Source: Rallus limicola (Eukaryota; Chordata; Aves; Gruiformes; Rallidae). Taken from it: 64,000 nucleotides of DNA. The translations under genes were made by a program, and so were the position numbers. The DNA is taken from the NCBI GenBank assembly GCA_022605955.1, contig JAKCOZ010000007.1, forward strand, positions 35,628,991 through 35,692,990. Direction: 5' to 3'. The notes under the pieces are model-generated. The model was not told the DNA's origin and did not search any database. It was given only the letters and a program-made list of their open reading frames with translations. Position 1 is the first letter of the stretch; every line of letters begins with the position of its first letter. This document shows, one piece after another, positions 34,401 through 46,400 of the stretch.

Positions 34401-37400
34401 AGGCTATGCTCCAAGGTGTAATGATTAGTGGAAACTAGAGCTGCAAACAGAAAGCCTGTAACTGGTGCCTGCAGGACCCTACTGTGTCCATAATTCTCTT
34501 GTTTCTTTTAAACGAGACCTGTTGGTACATTTAGGAAAAAGAGACCACATGATGAGGAATTGCTTCCTTTTCCTTTTGTGATTCTGCATACAAAAATCAA
34601 CACATGGTTGGTCACCAACCAAACACCTGATTGTGTCAGTCCAACTTGCTGTAAAGCATTTCAACCAGTTAGATAGCTCCTCAGCCAACTTGGAAAACAC
34701 CATCAGCATAATTTCCTTTGAACTCTCTTGTGCCACTAGAGAGCTATGCAGATGGGATTTTATGAGAAGCCACAAGTAGACCCTGGGGTCGTATCTGATA
34801 AGCTCCAGAGTTACGGTGATGTATCTATGTAGGTGTAGCAGCTTTCTAGGTCTTCAGAGAAGCAGAGCTGATCAGTATAGCAAGTACAGTGCTGCTGCCA
34901 TCCTGTTTTCAGGTTCTGGGTGAGTATCTTTGTGGGACGAGGGGCTGTGTGATGTTTATTTTGTTTGGACCAGCTGGAGGAACTAAACGTGACACCCAGT
35001 ACTTGGTAGTACAGATTGCCTTTCCCATAGACTCTGAAGGTGAGCAGGGAAAAGTGAAAGCATCCCTCCTAGACCTGAGAAAAGTAGGAACTGTCTGTAA
35101 ATGTAAAGTCCTTGATATCTTCTTCCCTCCATGGAAGATCCTTTTCCAGGTTTCACCCTAAATTCCAAGGGAATTTGTAGAATCAGTATGAAGGTGGCTG
35201 TACTCTGAGATATTCCTGTAAGATGATTTTACATTTTGTGTGCACATCTGATGTTTCTTGGGATCCTGTATGCTGTACTTTTCATGACTGAATGATTAAT
35301 GACCTTTGTTTTTTAAAAGACCTAGCTGAGAGAGAGGAAACTGCTTTGAAAATATAGTGGAAACTTGGCTTTACTGGAAGCTATTGGTTATTTTCTGCAT
35401 AGAAGTGCCATTGAAATAAGCTTTAACGATTTTCCTGGATTTTGAAATAGCAATGGAACTTTTTCATGCTAAACAATGATTGTGTAAGAGTAAAGAAGCA
35501 GAAGTTATTTTCCCCCTCATTCTATCAAGCCGTATATCCTAGGGCTGGGAACTACTACTAATTGTTCAAGAAAAAGGGAGGGGAGCACTATCTCACTATC
35601 TTTGAGATCTTGTCTATTGGCAAAAAACCTGTTGTGATGGCAAATTATGATAAACTTTTCCTCCAACATCAGAACAGACAGCTGTAAACAGCAAGTAATA
35701 ACTTTACGGTGCCCAGTGCATGCAATGAGGTTTTCATTAGCTTAATCATTTCCATCAGAGGTAGAAATCCAACTTTCTCTAGTTGACATGCACCACAGAG
35801 ATGATGCCAAGTATCCTAGCAGTCCTTACATGCATCTCCCATCCTCATGCCTACTTTCCACAGCTCTGAGCAGAGACAGGGGGTAGAGAGCATTCCAGAG
35901 CAGGTCCTGGATTTCCTTATGGAAATCTTTAGAAGCACCTATGAAGAAATGTCAGTATTCACTGGCACTGAATCTGATTCACTCCTCCAGGACTTAGAAA
36001 TTGAGGCAGAAATAGAAGGATGACAAAATGTTCGAGGCTTGATAACAACAGTAAATGAGATGACATGTATAGAGGGTTAAACGAACAAATTACTGATTGT
36101 GAACTGAAACCAGTGAACCACACCAGGAAACCATCCATCACTTACATTTTGAGGGCTGGTTATTTCCTCAGCTCACACATCAGCTCGCATTGGAACAGGC
36201 AGTAAAAGACTACAGCAGCATATGACTGAGACTAGATTTGACTTGCTGGGTATAGAAACATGCTAAAGAAATAAAGAGGCCACGGACTGAATTTTATATA
36301 CTTTGTATAAAGAGCTATTAATGTGATTTGCAAATAGCAGCGGATGTAGTTTACATTGGTGACAGTAAGTATTACTGTGTCTTTTCCAGTGATATCTTTG
36401 GGTCCTCAAATCTCAGGAGGTTTATTAAAAGTGTGCTAAACGAGGATGCCAGGTCTCCACCTTCACTGAAAAAGAGACTGGATACAAAGTCAGCGAGTGA
36501 AGCACAAGAATGTAGTGGCCCCATTTACAGAGTTATTGCAGAAAAGATGCTATAAAGAAGACTCAGAAAAAGAATTGCATTTGGCAATTCAGGGACAGAT
36601 AGGAGAGCTTTTACTTCGGCATTTTCGTGTTCAGGGTTGGAAAACAAATACGTACTGTGCACACTGGATACCAGATTCATCTTGCAATGTTTTAACTGAA
36701 GTGGCTGCTAAGCTAAAGAACCAACCTCCATATCTCCATCAGAAGGGGAGAGAGGTCACTCAGACATAAACTGTCAGCAGTCTTTCCCTTCCTCCAGTGA
36801 CTAATCTGAGCATTGGTATTAAAAAAATTATCTATATGTACCAAGCAAGTAAATTGTGTGATATGAGAATATCTTTATTTCTAAGTGAGGAAGTTGTTTT
36901 TAATGTCTGTGTTTTGTAGCTCTAGAACTCAGAAGTGGTTTATTTATTACTAGATATATTAAGTAATTAGGTTGGGATTTGACTAATATTGACTAATATT
37001 GGTTTGTACTGATGGTTGACTGCTGACTGACTATGAGCCAGCAGTGTGCCCAGGTGGCCAAGAAGGTCAACAGCATTCTGGCTTGTATCAGAAACTGTGT
37101 GGCCAGTAGATCTAGGGAGGTGATTGTGCCCCTGTACTCAGCATTGGCAAGGCCACACCTTGAGTGCTGTGTTCAGTTTTGGGCTCCTCACAACAAGAAA
37201 GACATTGAGATCCTTGAACGAGTCAAGAAGGTGGGCAATGGTCTCTTCAGCCAGGTGACAGGAGATAGGACAAGGGGAAATGGCACAAAGCTGTGCCAGG
37301 GCAGGGTCAGATTAGATGCTAGGAAAAAATTCTTCTCTGTATCAGGGCCTAGAACAGGCTGCCCAGGGAGGAGATTGAGTCACCATCCCTGGATGTGTTT

Positions 37401-40400
37401 AAAAGACAGGTAGATGAGTTACTTAGAGATATGGTTTAGTAGAGAACAGGTATTGTTGGACTCAATGATCTTAATGGTCTTTTCCAACCCAGTGATTCTG
37501 TGACTGTGTGATTCTATCCTAAGTGGGAGTTAATTATTGTATCTAGTGCCTGCTATAGCAGTCTATTACAGTGGGCTAGCAGGGCTGGAATGGTTGTATT
37601 GATGCAGAGTGAATTGACAAGGCAAACTTTGTGCCACAACTCCAAAGCTGTATACTAGTTAAGGATCTGATGGATCACCAGTAACATCCTGGTGCTGTTG
37701 AAGACATCGTATTCATGAGCTCCTTAGAGTTTTCAAACTTCATTCTAAAGGGAATTTAGTTTTATTTATTACCCCCACCTCTTGTTACTGGCTATCTTTT
37801 GTACAGGTTCATTCTCCTGTAACCTCTGAAGGATGTTAGAAACCTCCTTTTAATTTCCCTGCTTTAATTTGTTCATGGTTGTTTTAAACTTATCTGTTCT
37901 TAGAAACCATGCATGTAGCTTCCTGGATCCAGTGCATTCCCTGTCAGAGTCAATACATGTCTTTTCACCAGCTTCAGTAAACTGACCCATGAGGACATCA
38001 AACCAGATCCAAGTTGAGATGAGTGGGAAATGCACAGGGTGCTGTCTAGGTTTTGTCTGTTGATGTGGGGGTTATGTGGACTTTCTACTAGAAGTGCTTT
38101 GTAGCATGCCACTAACACATCCCCTCTGTCCTGTCTCTAAAGGTGCGCAGTGTGCTCTGCCGTTCGGTGCCCCATCTGTTCTCAATGGAGCTGTATTTTG
38201 TGAAAACATTTCTGGGCAAGCTTCAAGCGTTCAGCAGTGCCGGCTGGTGTGTCGCCAGGGCTTCCACAGCGCCGCTTCCAGCGCGTCCTTTCAGTGTGAT
38301 GTACAGCAGCGACGATGGGTCTCGTCTGTCCCGCTCTATCAGGCGTGCCAGAGTATGTCTGAAGTGGGTTGGGAAGGGTGCAGACTGATGTCGACAGACG
38401 TACAAAAATGCACTTCCATCACAAAGCTGCTGGGTGGATGGCAGTATTAGGACACAACCATTTTGTGGCACTTGCTAGATTAAGGTGCAGAAGATTAGTT
38501 CTGTCTTCGGCTATTTTCATCTCTGTCTCTTGGCTAGCTCTATGCCCGGAACAGTCCCACTTTTCTGTAATAATATGGCTATAGCTATTCAATCTATATG
38601 CAGATTTCTCTTTGCAAGTTATAAGATGCTGGCAGTATGAAGCCATTCTGATGGAACCACTTAGGCCTGGAAGAACAGATGAGCACCAGATGTTTGAATC
38701 TGGCAGAACGTAACTGTTTATTTGCATAATCAAGTCACTGTTACTTCTGCATCTTTCTGCAGCAGTCTGTTCTTTAAGGTTATTGTTGTCCTTGTTGGCT
38801 GACTTGTGTTATTTTTCAAATAATTTTTCTTTCAAGAAAAAAACGAGCACTTTACATCTTGAGAGAGTCAGCTGTCTATTCAGTATTCAGAGCTCATGTA
38901 ATCAAGACATTGATGTTGGCTTTTTCAGTTATTTCAGACAGAGATAAATTCTGATCTAAACCACAGTTTGTAGCAGTGCTGAACTTTGAGAAATGTAGAT
39001 CTTGATGTGAAATCTGGAGATCCGTCTCCAGAATGGGTTTAACCCATTCTAGAAAACACTGTCAACACATTTCCAGTTGTACCCTGGGTCTTTTATTCCA
39101 AATGTAAATGATTTTAAGCTTTAAGTTACAGAGTGAGACTTTTGTATCTGTCTGCAATCCTGTTTGCTAGGTTTTCATAGTGCATTGTGAAGTAACTTTC
39201 ATATTTGCCCAATGCAGTTGAATAACTGTTTGTAAAGCCAGAGAGGAGTGTGTGGCAATCTGATACAAGCTGCGGTTTAATGCAAGCTAAGGACTTCCCA
39301 CAAGTAATTGGTGTTTGAAATAGAGCATGGATTTAAGGGGAGAAAAAATTCCCACCACATCTGAAGGTGATTGAATAAACTTCAGGATAATGGAGAATTC
39401 ACCACAACACTTAGTAATTTGTTCCATTGGATAATTACCCACACAAACATCTTATTTCCTGTTCCTTATGTGTATGCTTAGAGATTGTGGTTAAGTCAGC
39501 TCTTAAGTACTTTCTGATAAATTAAACAGATAGAGGGCTTTGTGCCTAGCAGGATGAAGCAGGCTTTTTTGTCCTCCAGTCCCTCCCACCATTCTCCTTG
39601 GATGCTCTCCAGGTTTTCCCACACTCACTCACTTATTTTGGGAGTGAGGGATGGAACTGTGCTCCAGCAGTGACACTCCTAGTGGTGTAGGGAGCGTCTA
39701 CAGAGAGGAGGTGAATGAGGGAGAGCTCTGCTACTTGTCCAGGCTGGTGGAATAAGAGCCAGCTCCATTTGGAGGTGGCATGACAGTATCACCGTTCTGC
39801 TGAATCTGAGATATCAAACCCTCTGTGAAGCCTGGGATCAGCATAACTCCATCAGAGACAAGAAATTTGCACCTTTTTTATTCTGGCTGAAAAGATTTAC
39901 ATTTTGTGACAGATGAGCTTACAAGTTTCTCATAGGTTTGTGTGATTTGCAGCACTTTGCTATCAAAAAATTGGAAGACCCTTGTAGATGTCCACGTCGA
40001 CACCATTATTATGTAAATTTATTCTCCCCTAAAAAGTAATTTCTAGTTAATTTGACAACCTAGTTTTCTGAAAGCCCATTTGAATTAGTATTAATTGCTT
40101 TAACCATTTAATTCCTTTTTTAATAGAAGTTCTTTCGTGACTGTCTGTGAAAAGCAGAGTTTGACAGGACAATAAATCCTGTCTTCCTGTTTCTTTTCTA
40201 AATTGTGATAGAAAGCTAAATTTCATCTAGCTCTCTGGAAATTCCTATCTGTCAAGCCTTAGAGAAAATAATCATTAATGATCCAGATTGTTCTTCATCC
40301 TTCTGTGTGTTAGTGCTGCAATATCAAATATCTCTATTATTAGATAACTGTATCACCTGGCTTTTTCTCTAACGCATGACATACATATTTGTCAGGCATG

Positions 40401-43400
40401 TCTCTTGCTGCTTATTTTTTATTATAGACAAGTGTACTGCTTTCACCTAGAAGCAGGGAGTTAATACTGATGCCAAAGATCAAAATACCAAATCAATGTT
40501 GTCTTTTTCTCAAAATAATTTTGAAAGACAGTTTCCACATTTAATAGAGAGGCTACTAAATGCTATTTTTACTTATTTTTTAGAGCTCCAATTACTTCAG
40601 ACAGTCCAAGTTCAAACACACTTTCAAATACTACTGCCTCCTGAGAAGACTTGTAGTTCAGATTACTCTGGATTACTCCAAGCATTCCAGATATTTATTT
40701 TAGATGAGTTGAAGGCTCGTGGTTTATGTCACTTTCAGGTAATTTCAATTCCTTATTCTCTGTTGTTGTGGTTATTTGTTTATTTTTTTGGTGGTGGATT
40801 TTTTTTTTTGCAGGGCATTTTATTTAAAAAAAAGGACAAAAGGCTGAGACACAAAGTAGAGTTTTGCCTGTTTGAGAGAGGTGGAAGAGCTGAAAATGCC
40901 CTGAAATCTGTGAAGATTGGAAGCACTTGCGTATGGATGGCTTGGAAAATAGGATGTTTAATTTCAGTGATCTCACATGAATCAGGGTGGATGGGGCCTT
41001 GAGCAGCGTGGTCTAGTGAAAAGTGTCTCTGCCCATGGCAGGGGGATCTTGAGATCTTTAAGGTCCCTTCCAGCCCTAGCCCTTCTATGATTCTATGATT
41101 CTGTGATTCTATGATTCAACAGATCAGCTTAACTGTAGCCACAAAAGTCATATCACATCAGTCTGATACTTATTAAAAGTTTATTTCAATGTAAGAGAAC
41201 CCTTTAACTATTTTAACAGTGACTAAATGACCTGCTAAAGGTATCTCTTCCTACTTCTGTTTGAAACAGTTGCCTTTGAGCATAGCACAATGCAATTGTG
41301 TAGGGAAAGACAAGAAGATGCTCCGTTTGACTAACCATGGTTACGTTTAATTTTGAATTCAAGGTAAATGTGTTTGGAAATACCAGCTCAGTTTCTGCCT
41401 GTGATGATTCCACTGTCTATGTGGAATGCCTGAGCCTGGACCGCCTGGGGGTGAACCTCACGTGGAGGACTCAGCTGGAAAACATCCCAGCAGCTTCTCT
41501 CCCCGACTTACATGATATTGGTAATTATTTTTTTTTCTCTTCTGAGATTTCTGTCATTTAAACCTGCTCTAATTTTAATTATTTTTCTTCCCTGTGTCTG
41601 GTTTTAGGAGGCACTAACAAGGTAGTACAAAGGCTAATGGAAAGAGTTTATAATGCTGGAGTTGTGGTTTTGAGCTTTGGGTGTTGATACATTTATCTTT
41701 TCAGGCTGTGGCTGCATGTTGGAAAGGAGCTATAATTGAATATTTCTTTCAGATAGGATTGCCTCTCCTAGCTTCCTTAACTGAGATTGAATATTACTTT
41801 ATTTGGCATAAGATGAACTGTCCCAGATGTTAATTTCCATTGAGCAGTGGTGGAAAAGATGGTGTTTCATATAGGGTTGGACTCAGACAAACACAATTCA
41901 CGCATTGCTAAAAATAGAACTATTTTTCAATGTGTTTTTTTCCTGTTTCTTTCTTCTCCTCTTTCCCTTTATTGTGTTCTATAATACATTACTTTGTATT
42001 TGACACAAAAGAATGATCTTTACTCGGACGTCCTAGAGGAATAATGCAGAGATCACAGACTGGCAGATCTTTGCTGTGGTTTCCAAGTGAGTTAAGGATG
42101 GTGCAAGGAACTTCTTTCAAAGCAGTCAGTGTTTCACTTTAAAATAAAAGGTGCAAAGACATATTCTAAGTACAAATGCCCTGTGTGCCAGTTCATCTCC
42201 ACTTTCGGTGCTTCACAATATTCCCAGAATGAAATATAAATAACTCTTCATGTGTCCTTCCCTCTAACTTTGATACTTAGAGATGGATGTCCTATAGCAG
42301 TGTTTTCCTGACCAAAACTGAGTTCAAAAGCCTTCAGGACTCAGAATGTGGCTGCAGTGGTTGTGTGGTTCCTGTTTTGTAGTGTGTTTATGTTTACATA
42401 CATTCCATTGCTCCCAATTATAAGGGAAACATGGATATTCAAGGAGTTGGCAGAAGGTGGATCAAAGTAGAAATGTGCTTGGTTTTATATTAAACTTTAT
42501 TTTGAAAGTCTTCTGCTTTGAGGGTGTTACACTTCTGACTGTCTCCACACTATAATTTCCCATAGCACTAAAATTGCTTTTCAGGGAATGACTGTATGGT
42601 TTCGGAAGAGGCAGTACTGGTTTAGCCTGGAGAGATCAGACAACTGGAAGCCTGCTCTTTATACACTCTTGGCACCATCAACTTCCCTTACCTTCTAAGG
42701 CAGCTTTGGGTATTTCTGTTTGTTTCCAGTGTATTTGCACGGAGTGAGCAAATTGGTTGTTTTTTTTTTATTTGAAGTCTACGTTATTGAAATAGCTTTG
42801 TTCTTTTCCTAGCTTCTCCATGGGTAAATGAGAAGTCTTGCCTTTTCTGTTTTCTCATGTGAAGTAACTGAGAAAAAAATATTGCTATGCAGAAGCGCAG
42901 CATGCTTATGTTCCAAATGCAGGCCCTCAACCCTAAATCACTTCTAAATGTTTCATTAATTATGATTTTTTTTCTTGCAGATATTTTCATGTACTAAATT
43001 CTGAGGCTGTACAAGTCCCTTCCTGAAGGATCTTACACCATTTATGTTTGTAGTTTAGGACTCGGCTCTAAAATAGTGAGGAACACTTGTAGCTACTTAT
43101 CTCTTTTCTGTTCAACAGTCAATAACAATAATTAGTGGATGAACATACAGTAAACTGTTCCCATCAGTGTGATGGGAGGAAATCAATCCCTGCCCCATAC
43201 AACTGATATTTTAAGCTGTGTCTTTGTGCTCTATGTTTTCTTTATTTTTATTTTTCTTTTCTCTCACTTTTTCACTGGTCAGTATAAAACTGAGGGAATA
43301 ATATAATCCCTTTCATGTCAAAATTATAGTTTCATTCAACAGGAGTAAACCCTAAATCTGACTTCTTCCCACTGGACTACACAAGATGCAACTATTTGCA

Positions 43401-46400
43401 AACTATTTCTGTATGCAAAAACGTGTTTTTCTCGTGGAAGTCTGGGTCTCTAAAGGTATACCAGGCCCTGGAGAAATGCTTAGTAAGAATTTCCAGTAAA
43501 TCTAATAAAGTATTAGATGCATAGCAGCTTAAATTGCCAAAATTGTGCAGCGAAACCAGGGAAGCGCTGTGGTACCTGCCATGCTTTAGAGCATGCTGAA
43601 GGTCCCTGGAAGCTCATCATGGGAGAGAAACCAGGTCTTACGCCAGCTGGGAAGTGTGGTCCCAAGCTGGCAAGCCTTGCTGACAGTACTGGACAAAGAC
43701 AGATTGTGAAGATGTTACCAGCAAGCCTGTGGCTGGTATGTCTGTCAGGCACTGGTGTATTCTCTGTTGAGATGTTACAGGATGTACCCATATATTTGCA
43801 ATGCATGAACATCTATGCTGCAGTTACACACGTGCTTAAATACTCTGAATGTAAAGGGTGCTATATACCCATGGATAACGGGGTCATAGGACGGCTGTAT
43901 TTAGTGATAGTGTTAAGAACTTTTCAGCAGAGGGAAATGTTTTAGACAAAAGGAAATTCAACAGCCCTGAGTGGGTTGTTACTGGTTTGACTGCTTCTTA
44001 CATGTGAATTCCCTCCAGCTGTCATTTCAAGGATATTTTTAGTTCTGCTACAGCTAGTCACTAGACAATTCGGAAGGATATTTGCTCGAATAAAAGGCTA
44101 ATCTGCTTATTCCTGCTTTCAATTATGAGACAATTTCTGGCAGAACATTTGCAAAACGTTGTTGGTTATGTGATGATCTCCAGTAACTTCCTTCCAAGCT
44201 AAGTATCATTTTGGCCTGGGGTTGAGTAAGTGCTATTTCATTGATATTAGTATGTGTCAGTGCAGTAGGATAGGTGCTCAAGTCTGGGGGAAGTAGAGCA
44301 TTGAGAATATAAGGACACAGCTGCCAGCTTTAACATGAGGTCTATTCACTTTAGCCCGTAATTGTAAAAACCTTGTGTCCCTCCTCTGTGAGGGAGGAAG
44401 CATCATCTACATGAAAGCAATTGGCTGTGGACCAACATTTGGGAAGAGAGGGCATCTCCTCTTTTGGTGTTGAAGGTCTAGGATGATCTTTCAGTAAAAG
44501 GGTTATACACCTGTGATCCATTCATCACAACAGGACAGAACAGCATCGCTGTGTCTCCAGAACCTGTGCCTGGCTATGAAATTGTCTCTTCATACAACTG
44601 AGGAGGTACCACTGGGCTACAGTGCAGAGTTAGGAAACTCACCAAGTGAGAAGGCAGTAGCACCCTCAGCTATATGCCTGGGATACGTCAGTCACAAAAT
44701 AATCATCTTTTCACAGTCTGTGATCTGTAACATTCCTTATGCTCTCCTATATAACATCCTCCCTGTGAAAATTCAGCATCCAAGGTCATTGGTGTACTTG
44801 CAAAACTCAAAGTATATAGTGTGTAGAGCTTCCCATTTGCTGGATGACTGGGCTGTCTGTCACTTCAGGAGACCCTTGTCTTGCAGATTAGAAGCAGTAA
44901 ACCACACCAACATTTCACTGAATGCCATAAAGCTGGAAACACAGTTCTTACAGTACTTCTGGTCCAGCAAAACTGAGGAATTTGCTCTTGATTAAGCACT
45001 GGAAATTGTCCTTTCACAAGTCATCATACAGGAAGCTGTCTGTCAGCTTATATAGAGAATAGGAAAGGGATTCTGTTTTCCAGCTTTAAACACCAGATTC
45101 AGCATAGCTGTTGCATAGGTGGATATGTTGAATATCAGTAGTGTGATGGAAGGTTGTTATATTATTAGAGATGCTGGCCTTCAAAACCAAACCAACACAA
45201 TGTTGAAATGAGGTAAACTATACCCATGGAAGAAAACTGGAACAAATGAAATCTGAATGTCAGATAAAACTGGTTTTCCTCTGCTGAATTTTTGTAACTC
45301 AGAAATAAAATTTTGTTCTCTGCCTTAGTTTTTGAATATGCTATTTATTTAGGGTTTTTTTTTTCTGTTTTTTTAACACCTTCTACATATACTGAGATTG
45401 TAACTTTAATCTGATAAACACTGTACAGATTCATTCTTTTCTGCTGTCTAACATACTTGTATCTCTGTATCTACCTGTGTTTTTAACTTAAAGTGTATAA
45501 TTTTCTGAGTGGACATCCATTTCCCATATTGGAATTCTCTTTCATACTATTTTGTTGCATTTTTACCTCCTTTAGAAAATGCAATTGTTGGAGAAAATCT
45601 GATCGGCGCATTTATAAAAGAGATTAAGGATGGTGGTTTTCTGCTTCTTTTGGACTCCAAAAAGTTCCTAGGAGATTCTTTCATTGATTTTCCCCGGGAT
45701 GAAGAGTTTGATCTGTCTCCAAGCGTGCAGTTAGGATGCAGAAGTGGGTTTCGAAGAATTCCATCTCCTGGGAAAACAGACCCAAATTCACAAGGATGTG
45801 GTATGTCTCGGTTTAGCTTCCTGTTCTTTGAAATTGTTAGGAATCAGTATCAAGCTAAAGTTTGAAAAGTTATAGTTAGTATGTGAAAAGTGAGAAGCAC
45901 CAGCCAGATCTGAGAAAAGATGGGAATTAATGCTTTGTTTACTGTTCGGTCCTTGTGTTGAACCAATGATTTGGAAATAAGTGTCATGGCAGTCACGTAT
46001 TATAGAAGATTTTGCAGACATTTTTGGGGATTTTCTTAGATCTGGTTGGAATTAGAAAGTCTTTCTGTAATGTATGTGATTGTTAAGAAGATTTCACAAA
46101 GATAAAGGATCCAGAGCTTTGGATGGTGATACATTACTCGGAATAGAAACCTAGATGCAGAAATGGCAGAAGTCCTGAAATTGTGAATTCCTGGGCCAAG
46201 TCCAGCTAGCTCAGATGGAAGCTTTCCTTGTGTTGGCCAACACCCAGACCTGATTACACTTGTGTCCTCTTTTCATCTCCTTTCCTTCTGTTTAGTCTGC
46301 TTCCCCGGAACAGCTGCCCGTCTGTCAACATCCTGCTTAGGGCTGCCAAACCTACCTTTTCCATGGATCCCTGGGCTGTGCCTAGCACTCCTGTGTACCA

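Noticed and set aside
37033..37413. 126-codon + strand ORF as an independent gene
   Set aside because: It is a CR1 ORF2 remnant with an internal deletion.
41083..41117. attctatg-type repeats as a microsatellite or CRISPR-like array
   Set aside because: They are the repeated 3' tail of a CR1 insertion. There are no spacers.
43517..43945. 142-codon + strand ORF in intron 19 as a gene
   Set aside because: It has several cysteines but no domain spacing I recognise, and its length is compatible with chance.
44513..44995. 160-codon + strand ORF in intron 19 as a gene
   Set aside because: No known motif, ordinary intron composition, and a length compatible with chance.
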